Source: Mesobacillus jeotgali
Lineage (GTDB): Bacteria; Bacillota; Bacilli; Bacillales; Cytobacillaceae
Assembly (NCBI RefSeq): GCF_002874535.1
Contig: NZ_CP025025.1
Location: 1,225,526 to 1,289,525, forward strand
Length of the DNA: 64,000 bases
Reading direction: 5' to 3'
Part shown: positions 33,604-40,441 of the stretch, one piece after another
Position numbering within the stretch: position 1 is the stretch's first letter
How the letters are laid out: every line of letters begins with the position of its first letter
The notes under the pieces: model-generated
The model's input: only the letters and a program-made list of their open reading frames with translations
Databases searched by the model: none
What the model was told of the DNA's origin: nothing
Position numbers and translations under genes: made by a program

Positions 33604-34023
33604 TTATAAATTCATTGTTTCTGGTTCTCCATTATCATTCATCAATCGAATGGTTTCTGGTTTTATTTCAAGAATAATGTAATCGGGGTCATGAGGGCTC
33701 TCAATCCATTTTTCCATCTTCTCATTCCAGAATTTTTCCTTGAGTGACTGATCTTCACGGATTGAAGCTTTTCCCTGTACCTCGATATAGGCATCACCCA
33801 TTCCTTCACCTTCATATCCGAGCAGGATATGAACATATGGGTTCCTTTCAACCTCTTCCGCTTTGTACGTTTCTTTACTTGTCGGAGTGTATAATGTCAA
33901 GTCCTCATTGAAAAAGGTCATGTATCGGGAGTGCGGCTTATTCCCGACTACGGTTGCCAGCGTGCCAACCTTTGATTCACCAAGTACCTGAGTGATTTTT
34001 TCTTTTAAGTTTTGACTAGCCAT
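33604..34023 (-). CDS. Pyridoxamine-5'-phosphate-oxidase-fold stress protein (GSP26/YdaG-like)
   Basis: The 139-residue protein has a split-barrel flavin-binding fold: KVGTLATVVGNKPHSRYMTF at the start, then LYTPTSKETYKAEEVERNPYVHILLGYEGEG, and the C-terminal ILEIKPETIRLMND. It matches the general stress protein 26 subgroup. Catalytic activity is uncertain; relatives bind FMN or F420 or simply act in stress resistance. ATG 34023 follows AGGAGGAATTC. It ends at its own terminator, downstream of two small genes of probable stress function on the same strand. Confidence 0.85.
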   Translation of the reverse strand: MASQNLKEKITQVLGESKVGTLATVVGNKPHSRYMTFFNEDLTLYTPTSKETYKAEEVERNPYVHILLGYEGEGMGDAYIEVQGKASIREDQSLKEKFWNEKMEKWIESPHDPDYIILEIKPETIRLMNDNGEPETMNL

Positions 34024-34083
34024 ATGAATTCCTCCTTTTTTTGTGCATGTATTTAATATTCTCTTTATGTGACTTCATAAACC

Positions 34084-34108
34084 AAAAAAGCCCTGGCATT
34101 CCCAGGGC
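34084..34108 (-). terminator. Terminator of the small stress-gene pair
   Basis: Minus-strand stem GCCCTGG/CCAGGGC with a short loop and TTTTTT. Confidence 0.9.
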
Positions 34109-34110
34109 AG

Positions 34111-34353
34111 TTAATCCAATTCATTGTCAAGGTCTACATTGTACTTCTTTTCGCTTGAGGATGAATCTTTTGAGTGATGCCCATCCTTTTCTTCATGTTT
34201 TTCCTGGTTAAGGTCCTCCATCGGAATCGTGTCGACTGTCAATTCACTTTTGAATTTGTCATGAAGACTTTCTGTTCTGGTTTCATATTGCTCAGGGTTG
34301 TCCATATTTTGAGTATTATCAACTGGAATGTTCTTTTTCTTTTCCTTTCCCAC
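34111..34353 (-). CDS. Small hydrophilic protein of unknown function
   Basis: An 80-residue, highly charged, low-hydrophobicity protein: Lys-rich at the start (GKEKKKNIPVD), Asp/Glu/Ser-rich at the end (HSKDSSSSEKKYNVDLDNEL). No domain is recognised and it is probably disordered. I take GTG 34353 as the start because AGAGGTG lies 6 nt upstream; an upstream GTG at 34362 overlaps that site. It lies 60 bases after another small hydrophilic gene with a sigma-B promoter and ends at a terminator, so the two are likely co-transcribed under general stress. Confidence 0.65.
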   Translation of the reverse strand: MGKEKKKNIPVDNTQNMDNPEQYETRTESLHDKFKSELTVDTIPMEDLNQEKHEEKDGHHSKDSSSSEKKYNVDLDNELD

Positions 34354-34414
34354 AATGCTCACCTCTCTTATTTTTTAAAGGCTGGAACTTGCATTATTTA
34401 TCATAGGACATGGC

Positions 34415-34543
34415 TTATTTACTGCTATTCGACTCTTCCTGTGGTTTTACAGGATCCCTTTGAGGCTCGATATCCTTGTTGTGTTCCTTTTTCTTCTCCT
34501 GCTCAACTGAACCGTCGTTCTTATTTTTATTTAATTCTGTCAT
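34415..34543 (-). CDS. Very small hydrophilic protein of unknown function
   Basis: A 42-residue, Lys/Glu/Asn-rich, Cys-free peptide beginning MTELNKNKNDGS. ATG 34543 is preceded by AAGGAGG with good spacing. A sigma-B-like promoter lies 37 bases upstream, which makes translation more credible. It is probably disordered; from memory, such small hydrophilic sigma-B proteins are common in Bacillus. No function can be assigned. Confidence 0.6.
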   Translation of the reverse strand: MTELNKNKNDGSVEQEKKKEHNKDIEPQRDPVKPQEESNSSK

Positions 34544-34579
34544 GATAAAAGCCTCCTTATCGCTGGGATTATTATAAAA

Positions 34580-34604
34580 ATACCCTTTTATAGGTAATTG
34601 AAAC
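34580..34604 (-). promoter_or_regulatory. SigB-type promoter of the small stress genes
   Basis: On the minus strand GTTTCA (34604-34599) and GGGTAT (34585-34580) are 13 bases apart. The -10 element is a perfect match to the sigma-B consensus and the -35 differs in one base. Confidence 0.75.
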
Positions 34605-34795
34605 AAACAACAATTAATCCTTTTAACTCATTGTCGAGATTAACCCAAGGGTCGAAGATGGTATCCAGGTTCCTTACAGATTAAATAAGAGCGAGTCCAG
34701 TATTATTTCAAGATTCTGTTCAATGTCTTTTCAGCCATTCACCTTCATATAGTTAGAATGTATGTTTAACTAGCGGAATATGGAGGGGGAGTGTG

Positions 34796-35524
34796 ATGAT
34801 AATCATCCGGTTTCCAGATGGTGCAAGCGGCCAGATGCTGCAGAATCTGTCTGGGAAACAGAAGGAAATATACGAGCAACTAGACAATAGCTTGACGATG
34901 TTCGAGTATGATACAACCTTTCAGCTTCTTTTTGAAATAAAACTTCGCGAGAATATCATTGAAGCGGCATTAAAGCTTAAGGATGCTTCTGTAGCTTTTA
35001 CCTCCTTCAAATATTCAAGATTCAATCCAGTTTATTGGACAAAAGGACCGAGGGGCTATTTGTTGAATCCGAATGTCCGGCCTTCTGATGCGATTAATGA
35101 TATTTATGAAAATGGTCAGGAATACGCATTCGAGTGCTCCACAGCAATGGTGATCATTTTCTACAAAGCCGTTCTGGATTCAATAAGATTGTCGGATTTC
35201 AACTATTTATTCAGAGGGTTGCTCGTTTGGAATTGGAATTATGACCCTGATTTGGCCATCATCACGTTAGAAGGGAATGAGTTTATACCTGGCGATGTGG
35301 TGTATTTCATGAATCCTGATTTTGATAAACCAATTTGGCGAGGGGAAAATGCTGTAGTCCTTGGAAATGGATTATATTATGGACATGGTATAGGAATAGG
35401 TACAGCTGAGGAAATGATTAGTGCTCTTAATACACTTCGGAAAAATGGCTCGACTACCTCCGCCTTTATGCTCCAGCAGCATAGCAGGCTGAATTTTAAA
35501 TACTTGTCCCAGTTTTCAAGGTGA
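34796..35524 (+). CDS. tgl: Protein-glutamine gamma-glutamyltransferase (spore transglutaminase)
   Basis: The 242-residue enzyme cross-links Gln and Lys side chains in spore coat proteins. It matches Bacillus Tgl: FELKLRENIIEAA-like helix (LLFEIKLRENIIEAALKL), SDAINDIYENGQEYAFECSTAM with the catalytic Cys at residue 114, and the C-terminal WRGENAVVLGNGLYYGHGIGI. ATG 34796 follows GGAGGGGGA at 5 nt. The length is close to the B. subtilis protein. Mother-cell sigma-K expression is known for that species; I do not see a convincing sigma-K promoter here. It is monocistronic with a terminator. Confidence 0.93.
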   Translation: MIIIRFPDGASGQMLQNLSGKQKEIYEQLDNSLTMFEYDTTFQLLFEIKLRENIIEAALKLKDASVAFTSFKYSRFNPVYWTKGPRGYLLNPNVRPSDAINDIYENGQEYAFECSTAMVIIFYKAVLDSIRLSDFNYLFRGLLVWNWNYDPDLAIITLEGNEFIPGDVVYFMNPDFDKPIWRGENAVVLGNGLYYGHGIGIGTAEEMISALNTLRKNGSTTSAFMLQQHSRLNFKYLSQFSR

Positions 35525-35541
35525 AATAGGAAACAATAGTA

Positions 35542-35572
35542 AAAGACTGGCTAAATTGCCGGTCTTTTTTTC
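35542..35572 (+). terminator. Terminator after tgl
   Basis: AAAGACTGGC/GCCGGTCTTT stem with one G-T pair and a long T run. Confidence 0.88.
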
Positions 35573-35725
35573 TATTTCCTTTTGCTCATTTTTTTTAAAA
35601 GGGAATCTTGTATCATTTACGAGGCATAGTTTTAAAATTTGGGGGAATATAAAAAGAGACATATTATATACATTTCTAATTCCGGATGTGGAATTTATAG
35701 GCATGTTAAAAAGGGAGTTTTGGAA

Positions 35726-37198
35726 ATGAGATTAACCAAGGTGCTTGAAGAACTCGGCAGCAGTTTAAAAAAATACATGAATGATGCAGACCCTGAATTG
35801 TCTGGAATCCAGATGGATTCACGTAAAGTGGAGCCAGGAGATTTATTTGTTGCGATAACAGGCTTTCAGATAGATGGCCACAAGTTTATTAATGAAGCCA
35901 TAGACAATGGTGCTGCTGCTGTCATAGGTGAAAATGAGCTTGAACTTTCTGTCCCTTATATTCAGGTATTCGACAGCAGGCTTGCACTGGGAAGGGCAGC
36001 GAGCGCATTTTATCAACACCCGTCGAGGAAGCATACGGTAATAGGCATCACAGGTACAAATGGGAAAACGACCGTTTCTTACATTCTAAAGCACATCCTA
36101 GAGCATGCGGGCAAAAGCTGCTCTCTCCTGGGGACTGTGTCTTATATTATAAATAATGAAGTGTACAAGCCTTCCAATACCACTCCGGACGCTTTACAAA
36201 TTCAGGAATTGATTTCGAAAAGCAATGATGAATTTGTTGTTTTGGAAGTGTCATCACATGCCTTGAAGCAATACAGAATCGAGGGGCTTGAGCTGGATTA
36301 TGGGTTGTTCACGAATTTATCCCATGATCACCTCGATTACCATCCGACAATTGAAGATTATTTCGAAGCCAAAACATTGATGTATAACTACATGAAAAAA
36401 GAGGGTTCGGCTGTGGTCAGCAGGTTGGGCGAGTGGGGTGACAGGCTGGACAGTATTTTAAAAGCTAAAGAAATTCCGGTATATTCAATTGGTTATGATG
36501 ACATCCACGATTTGAAAATTGAGGACATTAAATTGAACGGAGAAAGCAGATTTGACATCCAAATGGGAGGGATCACATACCCTTTGACTTTTCCATCCCC
36601 TGGCCTACACAATGTCTATAATGCTGCAATGGCCTTCTTGACAGCAGTAAAAATCGGGATCAGTCCTGATGTGATTACTGAAGCACTAAAATCTTTCCCT
36701 GGAGTGCCTGGAAGGTTCGAGATGATTTCTCATCCTGAAGGTGCTACTTTCATTGTCGATTATGCACATACAAAGGATGCGATTGAATACTGCCTGCAAG
36801 CAGCACAAGAGCATGAAGCAGTTAAGATAAAGCATATATTCGGATTCCGTGGAGAGCGTGACAAGACCAAAAGAGTGCATATGATTAAAGCATCGGCCGC
36901 AATGAGTGATGAATTCATCTTGACCTTCGATGACCTGAACGGAATATCCGAAGAAGAGATGGCCAATGAATTAAAGGAACTGAATGAACGATATGGCATG
37001 AATAAAGGAAAAGTCATTACAGACAGGACCCTGGCAATTAGAGATGCATGGGAAAACGCCAGGAAAGGGGAGTGGATCCTTATCACGGGTAAAGGACCTG
37101 AAGAGTATCAGTTAATGTATGAACTTCCTACATCGTCAGATAAAGAAACACTGTTATATTTAAAGAAACTGCAGAACAAGGAAAGTGTAATAGGTTGA
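35726..37198 (+). CDS. MurE-like Mur ligase paralogue
   Basis: A 490-residue Mur ligase of MurE type: N-terminal substrate domain (SGIQMDSRKVEPGDLFVAITG), ATP-binding GITGTNGKTT near residue 110, VLEVSSHALKQYRIEGL, NLSHDHLDYHPTIEDYF, and the C-terminal domain with PGRFEMI and FIVDYAHTKDAIEYCL. The canonical MurE box DNPR (meso-DAP) or DNPA (Lys) is absent; the position reads FDDLNGI. It is therefore probably not the essential house-keeping MurE but a paralogue with another amino acid or acceptor. ATG 35726 follows AAGGGAG. It stands alone, outside the mraY-mur cluster, next to spore genes. Confidence 0.85.
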   Translation: MRLTKVLEELGSSLKKYMNDADPELSGIQMDSRKVEPGDLFVAITGFQIDGHKFINEAIDNGAAAVIGENELELSVPYIQVFDSRLALGRAASAFYQHPSRKHTVIGITGTNGKTTVSYILKHILEHAGKSCSLLGTVSYIINNEVYKPSNTTPDALQIQELISKSNDEFVVLEVSSHALKQYRIEGLELDYGLFTNLSHDHLDYHPTIEDYFEAKTLMYNYMKKEGSAVVSRLGEWGDRLDSILKAKEIPVYSIGYDDIHDLKIEDIKLNGESRFDIQMGGITYPLTFPSPGLHNVYNAAMAFLTAVKIGISPDVITEALKSFPGVPGRFEMISHPEGATFIVDYAHTKDAIEYCLQAAQEHEAVKIKHIFGFRGERDKTKRVHMIKASAAMSDEFILTFDDLNGISEEEMANELKELNERYGMNKGKVITDRTLAIRDAWENARKGEWILITGKGPEEYQLMYELPTSSDKETLLYLKKLQNKESVIG

Positions 37199-37203
37199 AT
37201 GGA

Positions 37204-37234
37204 AAGCAGGCGGAATAAGCAGCCTGCTTTTTTT
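37204..37234 (+). terminator. Terminator after the MurE-like gene
   Basis: AAGCAGGC/GCCTGCTT with a 10-nt loop and TTTTTTT. Confidence 0.92.
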
Positions 37235-37396
37235 CAGGGGATTTAAACTCGCTTGAGTAATCTGACACAAAATATCCTTCTAATAATGACAATAATATGA
37301 AATGTGAATTGGGTCACTCCAATATTTTCACAGCATCTCTTATGATATAAGTAAGCAAGACAATTGACCGGACTAAGGCGGGAGGAGGTACTCAAT

Positions 37397-37696
37397 ATGG
37401 ATAAAAAAGAAATTTATAAAATGCTTGAACAAATAGAAGAACCCATGCTTGGAGTCGATATTGTGAACCTTGGCCTCGTCTACGAAGTCTGTGTCAAGGA
37501 TGATAAAGATGTCGAAATCGTCATGACTACAAGGAATGAAGATTGCATGCTTGCTGATTATATTGCACTCTCCGCCCGTGAACATCTGGCTGGTCAGATG
37601 GGTACCCTCGAGCATATTGATATCAAAATGGTCTCAGCACCAAAATGGACACAAGACAGGATGTCCAAATACGCTAAATATTTACTGGACTTGTAA
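37397..37696 (+). CDS. DUF59/MIP18-family protein (iron-sulfur assembly factor type)
   Basis: The 99-residue protein has the DUF59 start LEQIEEPMLGVDIVNLGLVYEV. DUF59 proteins (SufT, PaaD, MIP18) help Fe-S cluster or metallo-enzyme maturation. The usual Pro-Gly-Cys-Pro motif region here reads TRNEDCML, keeping one Cys but losing the flanking prolines, so it is a divergent member. ATG 37397 follows GGAGGAGG. It is a single gene between two terminators, so the partner is unknown. Confidence 0.82.
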   Translation: MDKKEIYKMLEQIEEPMLGVDIVNLGLVYEVCVKDDKDVEIVMTTRNEDCMLADYIALSAREHLAGQMGTLEHIDIKMVSAPKWTQDRMSKYAKYLLDL

Positions 37697-37707
37697 AATA
37701 ACCCAAA

Positions 37708-37734
37708 AAGGTTGCGACTTCGCAATCTTTTTTT
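37708..37734 (+). terminator. Terminator after the DUF59 gene
   Basis: AAGGTTGCG/CGCAATCTT stem with a 4-nt loop and a T run. Confidence 0.82.
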
Positions 37735-37780
37735 CTGTGTTTAAGTGTATTTCATGATTTTAGCTTGTAGTTCCACGAGG

Positions 37781-38051
37781 TTCGAATAAAACGTCGGCAC
37801 TACCTGATGGTTTTGTCAGAAGACATACCAGATTCGGACGAAACGCCGGTTAGGTCTTATGAATTTGTCCAAAGTCAGCCGAAGTTCGGACAAAATACTG
37901 GCTCCATCTCAAGAATTTGTCCGAAGTCAGCCTAGGTTCGGACAAAATACTGGCTCCGTCTTGTGAATTTGTCCGAAGTCAGCCCAGGTTCGGACAAAAC
38001 CCTGGATCCACCTCAAGATTTTGTCCCGAGGCACACTAGTTTCAGACAAAA
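37781..38051. repeat. Exact 52-bp-period array of TTCGGACAAAA and inverted ATTTGTCCGAA
   Basis: The word TTCGGACAAAA (or variants) starts at 37781, 37833, 37885, 37937, 37989 and 38041, exactly 52 bases apart each time. Its inverted partner (ATTTGTCCGAA type) starts at 37811, 37863, 37915, 37967 and 38019, also every 52 bases. The DNA between the words is partly conserved only in the central units. The first and last copies are degenerate. No coding frame fits. Confidence 0.9.
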
Positions 38052-38146
38052 CATCCATGGAATTTTTTCCATACCCTAATATAATCTTACGTTTATTCGA
38101 ATTGTCTTTTAGAATAAGAGTTGGGGGAATAATGGAGGCATTTAAA

Positions 38147-38509
38147 ATGATTTATAAAAAGATAGCTGGAATCAGCATGTGGCAGTTGAACAGGACTCTG
38201 AAAAAACTGGCTTTCGCAAGAATGGAATTGGAAAAACAAATGCGGAAGGAATTGATTGTGGTCCTTCTAGAGCCTAAAAAAGAGAAAGTACTTGCGACTG
38301 AGGAAGAAAAGAAAGAAATCGAGCGAGCGGTTCAGGAATTAAGCGGGTTCGAGACGTTAAGGTTGTGCCTGCTGGAAGATTGCAAACCAGTTTACATGGA
38401 GAAAGTGAACAATAACGGTGTTTCAAGATGGCTGGAAATCCCGGTCAAACCTTTGATTACATATGAATTTCTTTATGAAACACAGGAAAGTCAGGTAAAA
38501 ATAGGATAA
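38147..38509 (+). CDS. Hypothetical protein
   Basis: A 120-residue protein of charged helical character: basic start (MIYKKIAGISMWQLNRTLKK), Lys/Glu-rich middle and a short beta-like C-terminus (YMEKVNNNGVSRWLEIPVKP). There is no membrane segment, signal or recognised domain. The start is ATG 38147 with GGAGG 8 nt upstream; ATG 38132 with GGGGG is an equally possible start in the same frame. It is followed by a terminator and then YjcZ peptide genes. It may be lineage-specific. Confidence 0.65.
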   Translation: MIYKKIAGISMWQLNRTLKKLAFARMELEKQMRKELIVVLLEPKKEKVLATEEEKKEIERAVQELSGFETLRLCLLEDCKPVYMEKVNNNGVSRWLEIPVKPLITYEFLYETQESQVKIG

Positions 38510-38522
38510 GCATAATCTGCGA

Positions 38523-38554
38523 AAAAGAGGACCAATCAAGGTTCTCTTTTTTTT
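38523..38554 (+). terminator. Terminator after the hypothetical gene
   Basis: AAGAGGACC/GGTTCTCTT stem, 6-nt loop and eight T. Confidence 0.8.
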
Positions 38555-38670
38555 GTTTTTGACCTTGTTTTTCATATCTAGAATTGGGCTAGTATTTTTT
38601 TCAGTGTTTAATTGCACAAATGTCCCGGTCTGAATAGGATATAGGGACACAAAAAAAGGAGGTTGTTACG

Positions 38671-38769
38671 ATGTCAGAAGGATGCGGCTATGGTGGCGGT
38701 TTCGCCCTGCTTGTAGTATTGTTCATTCTTTTAATCATAATCGGAGCGTCTTGGGGTTTCGGTTACTAA
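38671..38769 (+). CDS. YjcZ-family small spore peptide
   Basis: A 32-residue peptide beginning MSEGCGYGGGFALLVVLFIL and ending ASWGFGY. A Gly/Cys/Tyr-rich head is followed by one hydrophobic helix, the hallmark of the YjcZ/SpoVM-like sporulation family. AAAGGAGG lies 9 nt upstream. It is below the length that most gene callers report. A second family member follows 36 bases downstream with its own ribosome site. Confidence 0.85.
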   Translation: MSEGCGYGGGFALLVVLFILLIIIGASWGFGY

Positions 38770-38805
38770 ATTTTGAATAAGTAAACTTCATTAGGAGGTT
38801 TTATC

Positions 38806-38937
38806 ATGTACGGATACAGCGGATGCTGTGGATATGGCGGTTACGGCGTAGGAGGAGCTGGATACGGCAGCGGTTTTGTTTTGATCGTTGTGCTGTTTAT
38901 CCTCTTGATCATTGTCGGCTGCGCATGCTATCGCTAA
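38806..38937 (+). CDS. YjcZ-family small spore peptide, second copy
   Basis: A 43-residue peptide with a longer Gly/Tyr/Cys-rich head ([20 protein letters not shown]) and a C-terminal hydrophobic helix ending VGCACYR. TTAGGAGG precedes the ATG. Together with the previous gene it forms a tandem pair that ends at a strong terminator, suggesting one sporulation transcript. The role of the family is poorly known. Confidence 0.85.
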   Translation: MYGYSGCCGYGGYGVGGAGYGSGFVLIVVLFILLIIVGCACYR

Positions 38938-38946
38938 TAAAAACAA

Positions 38947-38999
38947 GGAAAGAGGCTGTTGAAAAGGTCATGATGACTGTTGACAGCCTCTTTCCTTTT
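38947..38999 (+). terminator. Terminator after the YjcZ pair
   Basis: 13-bp stem GGAAAGAGGCTGT/ACAGCCTCTTTCC with a 23-nt loop, followed by TTTT. Confidence 0.88.
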
Positions 39000-39187
39000 G
39001 CGTTGAGTTTATTCTAAGATTCAAGATGATCCATAAGTGATACTCATTTTTACAGCAGGTTAGTTAATTAGAATGATGAAAAAAGAGTGAATTTTTGTTA
39101 TTTTTAAATAAATTAAAAATATTCCGAAAAAGGTGATTCTTTTTTTGCGCTTGTTCGTCTAACTGTCTGTAAAAAGGGGGGAGAATT

Positions 39188-39715
39188 TTGAGCGATCACT
39201 ACAGCATTCAATTCCAAAAGGTTTACGAGGAATACAGTGACAAGGTTTATGGCTATCTCCTATTATTGACCGGTAAAAAAGAAGTCGCAGAGGATTTAAC
39301 CCAGGAAACTTTTATAAGAGTGTACAAGCATATTCATCAGTTCAACGGTGATTCGCAGATTTTCACATGGATCGTGAAAATCGCACGTAATGTTGCAATT
39401 GACCATTTAAGAAGAAAAAGACGGCTGCGTTTTTTTTCACTGGATAAGTATGTCATCGAATCATGTCAGCCATCCCCAGTCGAAATCATCGTAAAAGGGG
39501 AGAAGACATCACTCCTTTACAAAGGAATCAAAGCACTGAAGCTCAACTACCAGGAGGTATTGATTTTAAGGAAAATAAAAGAGTTTTCGATTAGGGAAAC
39601 CGCACTGATCCTTGGCTGGAGCGAAGGGAAAGTGAAAATCACTACTTCCAGGGCAATGGCTGCCTTAAAAAAAGAGTTAAAGAGAAGAGGGGAAATCATT
39701 GAAGAAATCATTTGA
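39188..39715 (+). CDS. ECF-type RNA polymerase sigma factor
   Basis: The 175-residue protein has sigma-70 region 2 (YGYLLLLTGKKEVAEDLTQE, TFIRVYKHIHQF, then ARNVAIDHLRRKRR) and region 4 (LKLNYQEVLILRKIKEFSIR, then ALILGWSEGKVKITTSRAM). There is no region 1.1 or 3, so it is of ECF class, near SigX/SigV/SigW. The start is TTG 39188 after GGGGGGAG. The downstream gene overlaps its end by 17 bases and encodes a single-span membrane protein, the usual anti-sigma arrangement. The sequence CGTC at about 39158 may be part of an autoregulated -10 element, but I cannot place a -35 with confidence. Confidence 0.88.
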   Translation: MSDHYSIQFQKVYEEYSDKVYGYLLLLTGKKEVAEDLTQETFIRVYKHIHQFNGDSQIFTWIVKIARNVAIDHLRRKRRLRFFSLDKYVIESCQPSPVEIIVKGEKTSLLYKGIKALKLNYQEVLILRKIKEFSIRETALILGWSEGKVKITTSRAMAALKKELKRRGEIIEEII

Positions 39716-40316
39716 ACTTGAAGATAGCTTCAGGGGGCTTAGCCAAATTCCTAGATCGGAAATCCAAAAACGAAAAACTTATAAAACAATAATCCAGACC
39801 GTAAGGCCGGATATGCCGATTGGCTACATAGCAAGAAATTGGACCGGCAGACTCCTGACAATTGTGATGATACTAGTTTGTGCAGCTTTCCTTCTAACAG
39901 AAATCAATAGTCCTTCTCAGGAAGGGGTAGCTGCTCTAAATCCAGCAGAGTTATTTGCATCAAGCGAAATTGTGATTACGTACCTTACTAAATCTGATTC
40001 TCCAGAACAATTTAATCTCCATTCGAACCTGACAAGAAAAGGAGTTTCCATCATTGATGAACAAGGTTGGCTTGAAATAGTGAACAACACTGTAAATGGC
40101 CGAAACACTGTAAAAAATGCACCGGAGATGGAAAACGCCTTTGATTTATTATTAATCTATGAGGGCAGGAAACCTGACCAATGTAAATTATGGGTTAATG
40201 AAGAAAATGTATATATCAAAAGAGTGAAAGACCAACGCGTATATAAAGTAGAAGCAAATAAAGCAGATAAGGTGATTGCAATGATTCAAGATATGGAAAA
40301 ACAGGTTCAATTTTGA
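39699..40316 (+). CDS. Probable anti-sigma factor, single-span membrane protein
   Basis: A 205-residue protein with a cytoplasmic N-terminal region of about 45 residues, one membrane segment (LLTIVMILVCAAFLLTE, about 51-67) and an external domain of about 135 residues (EIVITYLTKSDSPEQFNL and on). It has no recognised zinc-binding motif in the N-terminus and no clear DUF4179 signature. The start is TTG 39699, inside the end of the ECF sigma gene, implying translational coupling. Position and topology suggest it inhibits that sigma factor; this is an inference. It ends at a terminator. Confidence 0.7.
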   Translation: MKKSFELEDSFRGLSQIPRSEIQKRKTYKTIIQTVRPDMPIGYIARNWTGRLLTIVMILVCAAFLLTEINSPSQEGVAALNPAELFASSEIVITYLTKSDSPEQFNLHSNLTRKGVSIIDEQGWLEIVNNTVNGRNTVKNAPEMENAFDLLLIYEGRKPDQCKLWVNEENVYIKRVKDQRVYKVEANKADKVIAMIQDMEKQVQF

Positions 40317-40327
40317 ACCTGTTTTTT
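40299..40327 (+). terminator. Terminator of the ECF sigma operon
   Basis: AACAGGTTCAA/TTGAACCTGTT with a TT loop and TTTT; it overlaps the end of the coding region. Confidence 0.92.
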
Positions 40328-40441
40328 ATGTCCTTCTTCCTATTTTTTAAAAGACTTACAGAATATGTTTAGGCTAATGTCAAGCGTGGTAATTTTGATT
40401 TTGTGTTTATTAAGCAACTTGAATATACAGGAGGAAAAGAT

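Noticed and set aside
37781-38051. CRISPR array
   Set aside because: The regular 52-base period suggested one, but the conserved parts are only about 11 bases, appear in both orientations, and the rest is partly conserved rather than unique spacers. No cas gene is near.
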